64,000 nt of DNA from Flavobacterium pectinovorum (GTDB taxonomy: Bacteria > Bacteroidota > Bacteroidia > Flavobacteriales > Flavobacteriaceae): NCBI RefSeq assembly GCF_006438875.1, contig NZ_RCZH01000023.1, positions 1 to 64,000 of the forward strand, read 5' to 3'. Shown here piece by piece: positions 29,192-37,295 of this stretch (positions are counted from its first letter, which is position 1; every line of letters starts with the position of its first letter). The notes under the pieces were generated by a model. The model was not told the origin of the DNA and searched no databases. It saw only the letters and a program-made list of their open reading frames with translations. A program made the translations under genes and the position numbers.

Positions 29192-29737
29192 CTAATTCTG
29201 TAAACACCAATGCAAAATTTTGGCGATATTCTTTGCATCATCAATTCCCCGGTGATGTGTTCCTTCCAGCGGAATATCCAATAAATGTAACGCTCCGTTC
29301 ATTCCGGTTGGTTTTACTAAGCCAAATTTATCTCCAAAAGTGACTTTTACATTAATATGCTCGTCGCCCATTGGGTACGGAATCCCGAATGATTTACATT
29401 GTTTCTTCAGCATATTCAGATCGTATTGACCGTAACTTGCCCAGGTATATAAATCCGGATTGTATTCGTCAGTTAATTTCTCGATTGCTTCTTCAAAACT
29501 TACTCCGTTTTTATCCAGTAAATCCTGGGTAATCGTTGTCAGTTCCGTACAAAACGGACTCACACTAGAGCGTTGTGGTTTGATCAAAATACCTTGATTT
29601 TGAGTTATCTCACCAGTTTCTGAATCCAGAACTGCCAAACCAATCTCAATAATTTCATTCTCCTGCCCTTGCGGGACAGCGCTTTGCCAACATGTGGCTT
29701 CTAAATCGATAATAATAATTTTATCTGTAGTTTTCAT
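29192..29737 (-). CDS. DEDD 3'-5' exonuclease (ERI1/KapD-like)
   Basis: 181 residues. Exo I IIIDLEATCW (Asp, Glu), Exo II around SYGQYDLNML, Exo III HRGIDDAKNIAKIL (His-x4-Asp). Lacks DNA polymerase III context; the ERI1/KapD-like shape and the RNA-repair genes upstream suggest RNA 3' trimming, but that is inference. Cytoplasmic. Confidence 0.82.
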   Translation of the reverse strand: MKTTDKIIIIDLEATCWQSAVPQGQENEIIEIGLAVLDSETGEITQNQGILIKPQRSSVSPFCTELTTITQDLLDKNGVSFEEAIEKLTDEYNPDLYTWASYGQYDLNMLKKQCKSFGIPYPMGDEHINVKVTFGDKFGLVKPTGMNGALHLLDIPLEGTHHRGIDDAKNIAKILHWCLQN

Positions 29738-29788
29738 TTGTTTAATTTTTTAATATTCTATAACCCTTTGAGTGTAATTATTTTAACA

Positions 29789-29920
29789 CATAGAAACATA
29801 GCTTTGTTTACTTTAAAAAGGCGTTTCACTCATTTAAATACACATAGTTTGCTATGTGAAAGAAATGTATTTCTTTTTTGCATTCTTTTCATCATAAAAA
29901 CTATGTATCTATGTGTTTAA
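29789..29920. repeat. ACACATAGAAACATAG inverted repeat
   Basis: Arms AACACATAGAAACATAG and CTATGTATCTATGTGTTT, with an inner pair CACATAGTTTGCTATGTG. A second copy is at 36806-36953. Confidence 0.75.
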
Positions 29921-29961
29921 TTTTTTTTGAATTAGACTCAACGGTTATTTCAATTCTCTTT

Positions 29962-30468
29962 CTAAAAAAGAGCCATTACCTGACGAAGATTTCTTCCGAT
30001 TGACTTGTAACGTTTCCGCCATTTGAAAATATCTATCACTTCTTTTTCGTTCTTAACCGCTTTCTTCGGTTTATCGATAGTTCCAATTTGTTTCGTTTCT
30101 TCAAGTCTGCACTTTTCGTGAAACTTTTTGAACGGACGCGGTTCAAAATCAACCAAAATTGCTGCCATATTTATCGCATCGATATTTGATGGATCTGTTT
30201 CGCCTTTAAAGAAAGTTTCAATCGGTCTGAATTTGTCTTTTTGTTCCTTGAACTTTTTCTTTTTAGCTGGATCAAAATCTATAGAAAATAGATTCTTAAA
30301 GACTTTTAAGTCATCCTCAGTTGGGTTATCTTCGAAGATAAGCCAACAAAAATCTCGAAGTTTTCCACGAGAAGGACTGTTCAAATAATCAAAGTATTCT
30401 CGTTCTCTTTCTATCTCATATTTAATTCTGATCGCTTTTTTATATTCTTTTAATGTATTAGTACGCAT
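29962..30468 (-). CDS. Uncharacterised protein in RNA-repair island
   Basis: 168 residues, very basic and helical (KAIRIKYEIEREREYFDYLN; FKEQKDKFRP; KWRKRYKSIGRNLRQVM). The charge pattern suggests nucleic-acid binding but no motif is recognised. It sits between the metallophosphoesterase relic and the exonuclease on the same strand. Function unknown. Confidence 0.55.
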   Translation of the reverse strand: MRTNTLKEYKKAIRIKYEIEREREYFDYLNSPSRGKLRDFCWLIFEDNPTEDDLKVFKNLFSIDFDPAKKKKFKEQKDKFRPIETFFKGETDPSNIDAINMAAILVDFEPRPFKKFHEKCRLEETKQIGTIDKPKKAVKNEKEVIDIFKWRKRYKSIGRNLRQVMALF

Positions 30469-30554
30469 GGTATATTTTCTTTTGGGAATCTTCTGGAATC
30501 TCAGGAAAATGAAGGAATTCTGGGAATCCCTTATTTGTAAAGCTTATAAAATCT

Positions 30555-30731
30555 TTACTTTACCAGAGAGATATCACCTAAATGAAAATCTCCCTAACTT
30601 ACCTTTTTATTCCATAGTTTAATGAGTTCCAAATCCATTACTTCTATTGAAATAAACGGTCGCTCACTAAACCTAATTCTATTGGCTTGACCAAAATGCT
30701 GATCTGCCGCAAAAAATAATTTTTGATTCAT
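30555..30731 (-). pseudogene. Relic of a calcineurin-like metallophosphoesterase
   Basis: From ATG at 30731: MNQKLFFAADQHFGQANRIR..., then RFSERPF and IKLWNKKVS, a good match to the N-terminus of the small metallophosphoesterases (DxH motif ADQHFG). A TAG at 30594-30596 breaks it; reading on in the same frame gives GDFHLGDIS, the next metal motif, before a TAA at 30555. The rest of the domain is absent. Such phosphoesterases occur with phage-like RNA ligases and kinases, so this fits the island around it. Confidence 0.72.
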
Positions 30732-30781
30732 TATTAATTTAATTTTTAAATCAAAGCCATCCGTATTTCATAGATGACTTT

Positions 30782-31879
30782 TTATTTTACAAAGATTTCC
30801 TTTAATTGACTAATGACGTTTCCGCTTCCTGAGATTGTGATTTCTCCAATTCTATCGGCGATTTTCTCCACGTATTCCATCTCTTTCAATTTCCACAACA
30901 TTTCGTTTTCTTCCATCAGCTTTGCTGTGTTTAGTAAACTTCTTGTTGCGGCGGTTTCTTCTCTTCGCATAATGCTGTTGGCTTGCGCTTTTTTCTCGGC
31001 AACCAAAACCTGATTCATGATTTCTTTCATATCTCCAGGCAAGATCACGTCACGGATTCCGGCATCAGAAATCACTAATCCCAACTCGTTGATTTTAGTA
31101 GTTACTTCTGCCAAAATCGACTCGGCAATGGCATCTTTTTTTGCCAGTAATTCGTCTAGAGTCAATCCGCCAACAAAAGCTCTTAAAGCCAATTGCATTG
31201 CCACATACAATTGTTTTTCGAAATCTTTGTTATCAACCAAAGCTTTCATAATATCAATAACCTGGTATCTCACAAAGAAATTGATTCTTAATCCCGCCTT
31301 ATCTTTTGTCAACAATTCTTGTCCGGAAATCTCCACTTGTTGTTGTCTTGCATCAACAGTTTTAACTTCGATTGTAATGGTATTGTTCCAAAAATAATGT
31401 GTTCCGGCTTTTAACTCTTTCACAAAAGCTCCGTTCACAAACAACAAAGCTTTGTCGTTGCTTGACACCGTGAATTTTCGAACAAAGTATTTTAACTGAT
31501 TGTGTTCCAATAAATTTACAGGAATGTTCTCTGTGATTTCAATTTTGGAAAGATCTACTTTAGTGAATTCATTTTTTACAATTCCTTTCCAGAAAGCATG
31601 TCTTCCAGCAGTTAAAGTTCCTTTGAAATTTCCGTTCACGAATTGCAAAACAATCTCGTTATCGGCAACTTCTACAACTTCTAACATTGAAGCCAATATT
31701 TCATTCTGCAACAAAATATTCAACTCAAATGGCGCATTGAAATTGGCATTCATATCGTAAAGCATTACATTCTTGTCTCCAAAAATCCAGTGTAAACCTT
31801 CCTCAATTACAGTAACTAATTTTCTATTTTCGAACACCAAACCCACTTGGTAAGCTTCGATTTTAATTCTTTTTATCAT
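30782..31879 (-). CDS. SPFH / slipin-like (stomatin-type) protein
   Basis: 365 residues. A central SPFH/Band-7 region (about 135-300: VDARQQQVEISGQELLTKDK, ...LRAFVGGLTLDELLAKKDAI, INELGLVISDAGIRDVILPG) and a C-terminal coiled coil (EKKAQANSIMRREETAATRS). There is no N-terminal membrane helix. Slipins are repeatedly encoded with RtcB, Ro60 and other RNA-repair genes. It lies downstream of the 32.3-32.6 kb structured RNA and may be on its transcript. Role here unproven. Confidence 0.85.
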   Translation of the reverse strand: MIKRIKIEAYQVGLVFENRKLVTVIEEGLHWIFGDKNVMLYDMNANFNAPFELNILLQNEILASMLEVVEVADNEIVLQFVNGNFKGTLTAGRHAFWKGIVKNEFTKVDLSKIEITENIPVNLLEHNQLKYFVRKFTVSSNDKALLFVNGAFVKELKAGTHYFWNNTITIEVKTVDARQQQVEISGQELLTKDKAGLRINFFVRYQVIDIMKALVDNKDFEKQLYVAMQLALRAFVGGLTLDELLAKKDAIAESILAEVTTKINELGLVISDAGIRDVILPGDMKEIMNQVLVAEKKAQANSIMRREETAATRSLLNTAKLMEENEMLWKLKEMEYVEKIADRIGEITISGSGNVISQLKEIFVK

Positions 31880-32338
31880 TTTTATTTTTTTATATTTTGT
31901 TTCAAGTTTTTTTAGTTTCAGGTTTCAAGTTTTGTAGCCGTTAAAACTTAGTTCTATTTTCTATAATCTTTATTCTCAAGTCTATTTTCTCAAGCCAATT
32001 TTCTAGTCTCAACAATCTTGCTTCTATAATCTTGCTTCTATCTTCTCTAAAAATAAAAAAACCTCATTGCCTCTCTCCTCTGAGAAAAACGGACGAATAG
32101 TTTGTGGTTTGTTTACGCTAATTGTTTTGCAATTCTATTTTGAAAAAGTGATTCTAAATTCTAAAAAAATCACTCAGACAATCAAACCGAAAAGAAAAAG
32201 AGTATTTCAAAATACATTTCTGTTCGCACTGGTTTTATCATGAGTGTGAAATTTTGAATCCTAAAATCCAAACTTCACTGACAAAGACAAATCAGTTTTT
32301 TTCAATGAACATCTTTTTACGAGTGATGCGCTCTAAAC

Positions 32339-32604
32339 ACAGATTTTCAGTCTGTAGTTGACTTACCGTTTGTCTAACCGAACTTAATCGGTGCAGGATT
32401 CGAACCTGCAGAAATTTCTATTACTCTACCCAATTGAGTTATCGCATTGCTGCGAATGGGACTCGAACCCATAACACATAGATTGGTGATCGTTTTTTGG
32501 AAAACAACCTAAAACCTCCAAATCAAGTTGCATAGAAAAACATAATACGCTTTCGCGAAAAGTTCCCTACAATGGTGCTATACAGAAACACGCAACAGGA
32601 CTTG
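32339..32604 (-). ncRNA. Y-RNA-like transcript with two permuted tRNA-like units
   Basis: Reading the minus strand: a hairpin at 32604-32524 (CAAG...GTTGC pairing with GCAACTTG); unit 1a at 32482-32417 with stem TCTAT/ATAGA enclosing T-arm ATGGG-TTCGAGT-CCCAT, then TCGCA-GCAA-TGCGA (acceptor stem closed by a GNRA tetraloop), TA, and D-arm ACTC-AATTGGGTA-GAGT; unit 1b at 32409-32339 with T-arm GCAGG-TTCGAAT-CCTGC, acceptor ACCGA/TCGGT with a 6-nt loop, TA, short D-arm GAC/GTC and an anticodon-type hairpin ACAGA-CTGAAAA-TCTGT. T-arm precedes D-arm, so both are circularly permuted tRNAs, as in the tRNA-like module of bacterial Y RNAs. Preceded by palindrome promoter P1. Confidence 0.75.
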
Positions 32605-32674
32605 TTTGATATTGTAAATCAAAGTTTCCTTTGATGATTTTCAGTGTATAAAAGAACTTGTTTTATTTCCTGAG

Positions 32675-32713
32675 CAAATATTCAAATTACACTGCGCAGT
32701 GATTCTGCGCAGC
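32675..32713 (-). promoter_or_regulatory. P1: palindrome (32691-32713) + -7 box
   Basis: GCTGCGCA-N7-TGCGCAGT-type palindrome, then 9 nt, then AATATTTG. One of six such sites in 32-53 kb. Expected to drive the structured RNA at 32.3-32.6 kb and perhaps the SPFH gene. Confidence 0.75.
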
Positions 32714-32722
32714 ATAAATAAT

Positions 32723-33508
32723 TTAATTTATCCATTCGATTACAGTCGATAAATAGACTTGTCGAACGTCTTCAAATCGGGTTATATTAGGAATATGATT
32801 TACTTCCAATAAATATTTAGATCCATCTTTTGCAACGATATAATCATTCCCAATCATATCCATATTCAAAACATTTTTAATGTATAAAGTGTCTGCAAGC
32901 AACTCAGGATCAACTTCCATAAATCCTGCATCATCAGGGTGAATCGATTTTAACCATGAATCCCCTTCCAGTTTAATTTGCCAATAAACATCACCAATAA
33001 TCATGATCCGAACTGCTTCGCCCTCAAAATAAGGTTCTGTTGTTGCCGTAAATTCGCTTTCCCATTCGTCTGTAAAACGATGTTTATTTTCGCCACAATG
33101 CCAGTTTCCCCATTTTGCAACAGTATCACCCGTTACGGTAACCGAAGCGCCTGCACTTATAAATCCGCGTGGTGCGCTAAATCTCGAATGCGATAAAGCT
33201 TTTACCAGACACGGAATTTTAAATCGACAATCGAGCATCGCAGCGGCATTAGGATAACAAGCTCCTCGCCAGATCGCTAAACCAGAAATAAAATCAAAAT
33301 CGTTGTCATAAATTCCGTAATAAACTACTTTATCAACCGGTAACATTCCGATTCCGTTGGATTTTTCCATATAAAGAACCTCATCTTTTACAACGATTTT
33401 CGGTATAGACTGGTGCCAAATAATATGTCCCGAATAATTGGCTTTTATAATATCATATTCTTCTTGTTCAATACCAACTAGTGCTATTCTATTGTAATCT
33501 TGTTTCAT
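32723..33508 (-). CDS. ATP-grasp domain protein
   Basis: 261 residues from MKQDYNRIALVG (ATG 33508; the frame opens at 33544 with an unlikely extension). RimK/Gsp-like ATP-grasp fold: FSAPRGFIS loop, middle KWGNWHCGENKHRF, and the metal/ATP end NMDMIGNDYIVAKDGSKYL followed by LEVNHIPNI (Glu-x-Asn). Such enzymes make amide or ester bonds with ATP. Substrate unknown; ATP-grasp proteins recur in RNA-repair/Ro60 neighbourhoods. Single gene between P1 and a repeat cluster. Confidence 0.75.
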   Translation of the reverse strand: MKQDYNRIALVGIEQEEYDIIKANYSGHIIWHQSIPKIVVKDEVLYMEKSNGIGMLPVDKVVYYGIYDNDFDFISGLAIWRGACYPNAAAMLDCRFKIPCLVKALSHSRFSAPRGFISAGASVTVTGDTVAKWGNWHCGENKHRFTDEWESEFTATTEPYFEGEAVRIMIIGDVYWQIKLEGDSWLKSIHPDDAGFMEVDPELLADTLYIKNVLNMDMIGNDYIVAKDGSKYLLEVNHIPNITRFEDVRQVYLSTVIEWIN

Positions 33509-33529
33509 AATTTTAATATTTAATTTTTT

Positions 33530-33812
33530 TTGCCACGAAGGCACTAAGGCGCTAATTTTTTTTCTTGGCGACTTTGCGTCTTTGCGCGAGATTGACTAAA
33601 TGATTTTCGCGCAAAGACGCGAAGTCGCAAAGTTTTTAATCTCAGAACTATTCAAATAACCCTTTGTCTGAGAAGCAGTCCAGTTTTTTTGTTTTGTTTT
33701 GCCACTAAGGCACTAAGGCGCTAACTTTAAATTTATCTCACTTCGCGTCTCCGCAAAGTTTACTTTGATTTCGTATAAAAAACTTTGCGTCTTTGTGCCT
33801 TTGTGGCAAGAC
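33530..33812. repeat. GGCACTAAGGCG / TTTGTGCC dispersed palindromes
   Basis: Copies of TTGCCACGAAGGCACTAAGG at 33531 and TTGCCACTAAGGCACTAAGG at about 33700, the latter closed by TTTGTGCCTTTGTGGCAA at 33792-33812; an inner pair CGACTTTGCGTCTTTGCGCG / CGCGCAAAGACGCGAAGTCG lies at 33569-33631. This fills the gap between the ligase and ATP-grasp genes. Confidence 0.7.
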
Positions 33813-33817
33813 TCTTT

Positions 33818-34387
33818 TTAAACTGCTTCTAATTCCAAGCGTTTAATTCCGAAATCAGATTTTCTTAATTTGCACATTCTACCATCTGAAATGTGGTGGA
33901 AAACAATTCCCTCGATATCATTTTCTGACAAGAATTTTTCTAAATCCTCAAATCCAAGGCTTACAAAATCAAGTACTTCACTTCCGTGTTTGATTAAAGT
34001 ATGTTTCTCCAATTTCTCAGGATTTCCTTGCACTTTTGGTCCGCATAATTCGAAAGTTCCATCTGTTTTTGTATCTAAAGAATCAAATCCTTCGAAGAAA
34101 AATTTATCTTCAGATTTTGTTCTATCGCACTTTATCCAGTGTGGGTGATGCCCTGTAATCAAATCTGCTTCCTGACACGGAATTGCATTCGCCGGAATTG
34201 CACGTCCTTTTTTGGCATCAAATCGTTTGAACAATTCACCGTTGATAATAGCTACAGATGTTCCGTCGAATTTTCTTGTCGCAATAGCTTCGCCGCTTAT
34301 TACCCAGGCATTTTCAGTATTTATCTTATCTATTACTCTTGCCAAATTCTTTGGGTCTTTAGCAAATAGTGTACTTATCTTTTTCAT
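33818..34387 (-). CDS. RNA ligase (small, DUF5565-like)
   Basis: 189-residue nucleotidyltransferase-fold ligase. Motif I TRKFDG with the adenylated Lys39, motif III-like FELCGPKVQGNPE (112-124), motif IV EGIVFHH (Glu159), motif V CKLRKSDFG (Lys173). Shorter than T4 Rnl1/Rnl2, lacking a C-terminal specificity domain, which fits the small family often named DUF5565. Would seal RNA 5'-phosphate/3'-OH ends. Second of two ligases in the island. Confidence 0.82.
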   Translation of the reverse strand: MKKISTLFAKDPKNLARVIDKINTENAWVISGEAIATRKFDGTSVAIINGELFKRFDAKKGRAIPANAIPCQEADLITGHHPHWIKCDRTKSEDKFFFEGFDSLDTKTDGTFELCGPKVQGNPEKLEKHTLIKHGSEVLDFVSLGFEDLEKFLSENDIEGIVFHHISDGRMCKLRKSDFGIKRLELEAV

Positions 34388-34409
34388 ATTTTAATATTTA
34401 ATGTTGTTT

Positions 34410-34655
34410 TGCCACTAAGGCACAAAGGCGTTAACTTTATTTATTTACAACTTTGTCTTGCCACTAAGGCACTAAGACACAAAGCTTATTTTTCTTCGCG
34501 ACTCTGCTCCCGATAGCTATCGGGATTGCGTGAAAATTGCTCGCTGCATTTTTTTCAATACTTTGTTAATCTCTCGCAATCCCGACAGCTATCGGGAGCA
34601 AAGTTTTAAAATCCTTACTTAAAAAAACTTTGTGTCTTTGTGCCTTCGTGGCAAA
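34410..34655. repeat. Nested palindromes
   Basis: Outer arms TTGCCACTAAGGCACTAAGA (about 34458) and TTTGTGCCTTCGTGGCAA (34636-34655); inside, GCTCCCGATAGCTATCGGGA (about 34507) and its partner near CCCGACAGCTATCGGGAGC (about 34582-34600). Confidence 0.7.
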
Positions 34656-34661
34656 AAATAG

Positions 34662-34734
34662 CGGCCCATACGGGAGTCGAACCCGTTTCTCCCGAGAGAC
34701 AGTCGGGAAGGTTAGCCAGTAACCCCAATGAGCC
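34662..34734 (-). ncRNA. tRNA-Asp-like element (GTC) with odd D-arm
   Basis: Canonical order: acceptor GGCTCAT/ATGGGCC, anticodon arm CCCGA-CTGTCTC-TCGGG (anticodon GTC), T-arm ACGGG-TTCGACT-CCCGT, discriminator G as in tRNA-Asp. The D-arm is remodelled into GGTTA-CTGGC-TAACC with a 5-nt loop. Could be a functional but divergent tRNA or a mimic. Confidence 0.7.
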
Positions 34735-34754
34735 TGTTCTTTCTAGAGAACGTG

Positions 34755-34825
34755 TGATTCCGGAAGGATTCGAACCTTCATTCCAGGTTTATTAACCTTC
34801 CTTCTACCAATTGAAATACGGAATC
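34755..34825 (-). ncRNA. tRNA-like element with shortened anticodon arm
   Basis: Acceptor GATTCCG/CGGAATC (7 of 7), D-arm TTTC-AATTGGTA-GAAG, T-arm GAAGG-TTCGAAT-CCTTC. The anticodon arm AGGTT-AATA-AACCT cannot form a 5-bp stem with a 7-nt loop, so no anticodon can be assigned. A small hairpin (GTTCT/AGAAC) separates it from the Asp-like element. Confidence 0.7.
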
Positions 34826-34841
34826 TTTTATTTTGGGGCAT

Positions 34842-34870
34842 AAAAAAAGCACCCGATTAAAGGTGCTTCA
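34842..34870 (-). terminator. Terminator of small transcript
   Basis: AAGCACC / GGGTGCTT stem followed on the minus strand by seven T's. Confidence 0.82.
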
Positions 34871-34895
34871 TGAGATCTAATAAGATATACGTATC

Positions 34896-34991
34896 CTATT
34901 GCCTGCGTTCATGCACCTGTATTGTTAAACGTCCAAGATCTGAGATCGGGTTTAGCAATTGTTCGTTATATATGTTTTTATTAAAAGCCAT
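34896..34991 (-). CDS. Possible 31-residue peptide gene
   Basis: ATG at 34991 (MAFNKNIYNEQLLNPISDLG...) to TAG at 34896. Framed by a good promoter (35057-35089) and a terminator (34842-34870), so a short transcript is likely made; whether it is translated or is an sRNA is open. Confidence 0.42.
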   Translation of the reverse strand: MAFNKNIYNEQLLNPISDLGRLTIQVHERRQ

Positions 34992-35056
34992 TTTATGTGT
35001 TGTATTATATTTTGAAATCGTTGTGGTTTGAAATTCTCTACCGAAATTTTCTGGGG

Positions 35057-35089
35057 CAAAGATAAAGTCTAAAAATTCAATTATCCAAA
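35057..35089 (-). promoter_or_regulatory. Promoter TTTG-N21-TATCTTTG
   Basis: On the minus strand, -33 TTTG (35086-35089) and -7 TATCTTTG (35057-35064), 21 nt apart, upstream of the 31-residue ORF. Confidence 0.65.
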
Positions 35090-35358
35090 TCATTTTTAAA
35101 TTTATTTTACTGATAATCAATTAGTTAAACCTAAATTAGAATCATAAAAATCCCTGTCCGCATACTTGTGCAGATCCTTAATCGTATCAAATGACTGTTT
35201 ATCACCGGATTACTTTTCAAGATTATATTTCGATATTTAGTTTAATCATTAAACATTTGGTCAATTATTTTTTTAATTATTTTTAGTTAAAGGTTAATTA
35301 GTATCATTTATAAGCTTCTCTTTTGTCACATTGAGTGTATTCAAATTGCATCTAAAAC

Positions 35359-35388
35359 AAAAAAAGCGCCCTGATTAGGGCGCTTTTA
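35359..35388. terminator. Terminator of second small transcript
   Basis: AAAAGCGCCCT / AGGGCGCTTTT stem with T run on the minus strand; also A/T rich on the plus strand. Confidence 0.85.
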
Positions 35389-35424
35389 TATATTTATGTT
35401 GAGTTTCGAACTACAATTTCTCTT

Positions 35425-35514
35425 CTATTCCATAAAATACATATTACGCCCTGAATCGTCAGAAGGATAAAATCCCACTAATTGATCGATAATTTTTATT
35501 GCTGACAGGTACAT
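35425..35514 (-). CDS. Possible 29-residue peptide gene
   Basis: ATG at 35514 (MYLSAIKIIDQLVGFYPSDD...) to TAG at 35425. Downstream is a strong terminator; upstream is a perfect -7 box at 35542-35549. Same promoter / small ORF / terminator plan as the unit at 34896. Peptide family not recognised. Confidence 0.42.
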   Translation of the reverse strand: MYLSAIKIIDQLVGFYPSDDSGRNMYFME

Positions 35515-35541
35515 ATGTATGTTTTGTTTTTATTTCGGAAG

Positions 35542-35549
35542 CAAATGTA
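35542..35549 (-). promoter_or_regulatory. -7 box TACATTTG
   Basis: TAnnTTTG match 27 nt upstream of the 29-residue ORF. Confidence 0.5.
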
Positions 35550-35668
35550 GTTTAATTTTTTAATTAATATAACTTTTCTCTCATTGTTTGTTAAAAAATA
35601 GTTAAAGAAAAATATATAATGCTATTGCGAATAAATCTCGCGTAAAGACGCTAAGTCGCAAAGTTTTT

Positions 35669-35770
35669 GTCATTTCGACCGAAGGGAGAAATCACACTAG
35701 AAACTCCGCAATCAAAGTCGCCAATCTTTGTCTAATTACGCGTGTGATTTCTCCCTTCGGTCGAAATGAC
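35669..35770. repeat. GTCATTTCGACC palindrome
   Basis: Arms GTCATTTCGACCGAAGGGAG and CTCCCTTCGGTCGAAATGAC, inner AATCACAC / GTGTGATT. Same family as 4771-4873 and the 48.9-49.3 kb cluster. Together with the small-ORF units this accounts for most of the 34992-35915 gap. Confidence 0.85.
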
Positions 35771-35915
35771 AAGATTGTGTTTAAGCATTGGGTTTTGCGA
35801 GAGTAGTTTTATTTTTTTCACGAACGCTCAACGCATTAATGACACTTTTTAGAAAAGAAAATATTTTTAATTTAAATGAAAGTTTTGATTATTTTTATCG
35901 CACTTAAATCAAAAT

Positions 35916-36689
35916 ATGAAAGAATTCATCGACAGTATTGCGTGGTCTGAAATTTGGGAAATATCGAAACAATATATTTTACCCAATATTGGTTGGTTTA
36001 TTTTTTGGCTCGTTTTATTTATAATTCTGGGACTTATTCTCGGAATCGTTTTTAATGTTTTCCTGTACCGAAAAAACATTTTCGTTCGGGATAAAAAGTA
36101 TTACAATTGGTTTGCCAAACTTTGGATTCCGTATTTTATGGTTGTATTTCTGTATTTCTTTGCGATAATTGGGCTTTTTTACGGAGTACATTCGGTTTTG
36201 AAATCAGAGAATAAAAGTATAACTGCCAATATTTATTCTAAAACTATTGGAACTACATTTTCGTCCGAAAAAGAGAAGAAAGATTTTTTGCATACGCTTC
36301 AAACGTTATCCAATTCGTCTGAAGATGTGAGCAAATCCATGACCAAAGCTTTGGCACTTTATATCAAACAAAATAATAGCGGTTTCGCTTCTGTAGATAA
36401 CTTTAAGAATTCGTCGACTTCGTATTTGCTCAAAAAATATGAGTCCGAAGTTTATAGTGCTTGCGTATTTGGTTTTATGAAAGTGGTTGACGATAAAGCC
36501 AACATGAAAAACGTAAAAGATATTGATTACACCGAATTCAAATCGCTTTTGCAAAAATTAGATCAAATCGAACCGCAACGAATTGAACTTTCGATTCAAT
36601 CTGAAATTGGACGCAAGTTGCAAACTGTTTTAGATTATATTTTTAAAGAAATCCTGAACATGAATTGTTGTTTTTCTTGTTGTTTCTGA
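35916..36689 (+). CDS. Membrane protein, C-terminus altered by frameshift
   Basis: 257 residues as read. Two membrane helices (about 21-48, IGWFIFWLVLFIILGLILGI, and about 72-92, LWIPYFMVVFLYFFAIIGLF) followed by a ~150-residue soluble helical part. The frame ends in NCCFSCCF. In the -1 frame from about 36665 the sequence continues as a convincing third membrane helix, LFFLLFLIIPFVEYFIYL, to a TAA at 36787. So the gene probably lost one base near 36660-36675, or uses a frameshift. Family not recognised. Confidence 0.65.
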   Translation: MKEFIDSIAWSEIWEISKQYILPNIGWFIFWLVLFIILGLILGIVFNVFLYRKNIFVRDKKYYNWFAKLWIPYFMVVFLYFFAIIGLFYGVHSVLKSENKSITANIYSKTIGTTFSSEKEKKDFLHTLQTLSNSSEDVSKSMTKALALYIKQNNSGFASVDNFKNSSTSYLLKKYESEVYSACVFGFMKVVDDKANMKNVKDIDYTEFKSLLQKLDQIEPQRIELSIQSEIGRKLQTVLDYIFKEILNMNCCFSCCF

Positions 36690-36787
36690 TTATTCCTTTT
36701 GTTGAATATTTTATTTATCTGAAGTTTGTAAAAACTAAAGAATCTGATTTAAGCGGACCAAAACCTGTTGAAAATGTAATTAAATAA
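36665..36787 (+). pseudogene. Out-of-frame C-terminal part of the 35916 gene
   Basis: Encodes 40 residues with a membrane helix and a polar tail ending GPKPVENVIK, one base out of frame with the gene above. See the frameshift finding. Confidence 0.62.
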
Positions 36788-36805
36788 CCCGTTGGGTGCA
36801 ATTAT

Positions 36806-36953
36806 TTTTAACACATAGAAACATAGCATTATTGAACTCAAAAAAGGCGTTTCACTTGCATTAACACACATAGCTATGTGTGAGAAACTAGTTTCTTTTT
36901 GATTTACTTTTTTCAAGCACATAAAATCTATGTTTCTATGTGTTTAATTAAAT
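36806..36953. repeat. ACACATAGAAACATAG inverted repeat, second copy
   Basis: Arms AACACATAGAAACATAGC and CTATGTTTCTATGTGTTT, as at 29789-29920. Confidence 0.75.
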
Positions 36954-36990
36954 TTTATGCATTAAACCCAACGAGTTAATTAAATATTAA

Positions 36991-37140
36991 TCATTTACGC
37001 TGTTTCTTTTCTTTTGATTTGCTTACCTCACTAAGCCATTTTGCTTGTGCTCTTGCTTGTTCTAAAGTAACCGGACCTTGCTTCGCTAATTGTTCCATGC
37101 TTAACCTGGCTCTTTCCTTAAATGATATTTTGTAGTCCAT
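36991..37140 (-). CDS. 49-residue basic small protein
   Basis: ATG 37140 (MDYKISFKERARLSMEQLAK...) to TGA 36991. Helical and Lys/Arg-rich, ending KSKEKKQRK. A -7 box TATGTTTG at 37161-37168 lies 20 nt upstream. It is divergent from the XRE regulator, which may control it. Family unknown; composition suggests a nucleic-acid or protein-binding peptide. Confidence 0.6.
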   Translation of the reverse strand: MDYKISFKERARLSMEQLAKQGPVTLEQARAQAKWLSEVSKSKEKKQRK

Positions 37141-37160
37141 ATTTTATGAAGTTTATAATG

Positions 37161-37168
37161 CAAACATA
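37161..37168 (-). promoter_or_regulatory. -7 box TATGTTTG for the 49-residue gene
   Basis: TAnnTTTG match on the minus strand in the divergent region shared with the XRE gene. Confidence 0.5.
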
Positions 37169-37283
37169 ATGATTTAAAGTAAGAAAAAGCGTGTTTTTAC
37201 TTCACTTAAAAAACAACCAAAACGGTATTTTATCAAATCAAGGGTGTTTTTTACGGATCACAATTTTTTTGAAAAATTTTAAA

Positions 37284-37291
37284 TACCTTTG
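37284..37291 (+). promoter_or_regulatory. -7 box TACCTTTG, 4 nt before the XRE start
   Basis: TAnnTTTG match ends at 37291, ATG at 37296: a leaderless transcript if used. Confidence 0.42.
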
Positions 37292-37295
37292 AATT

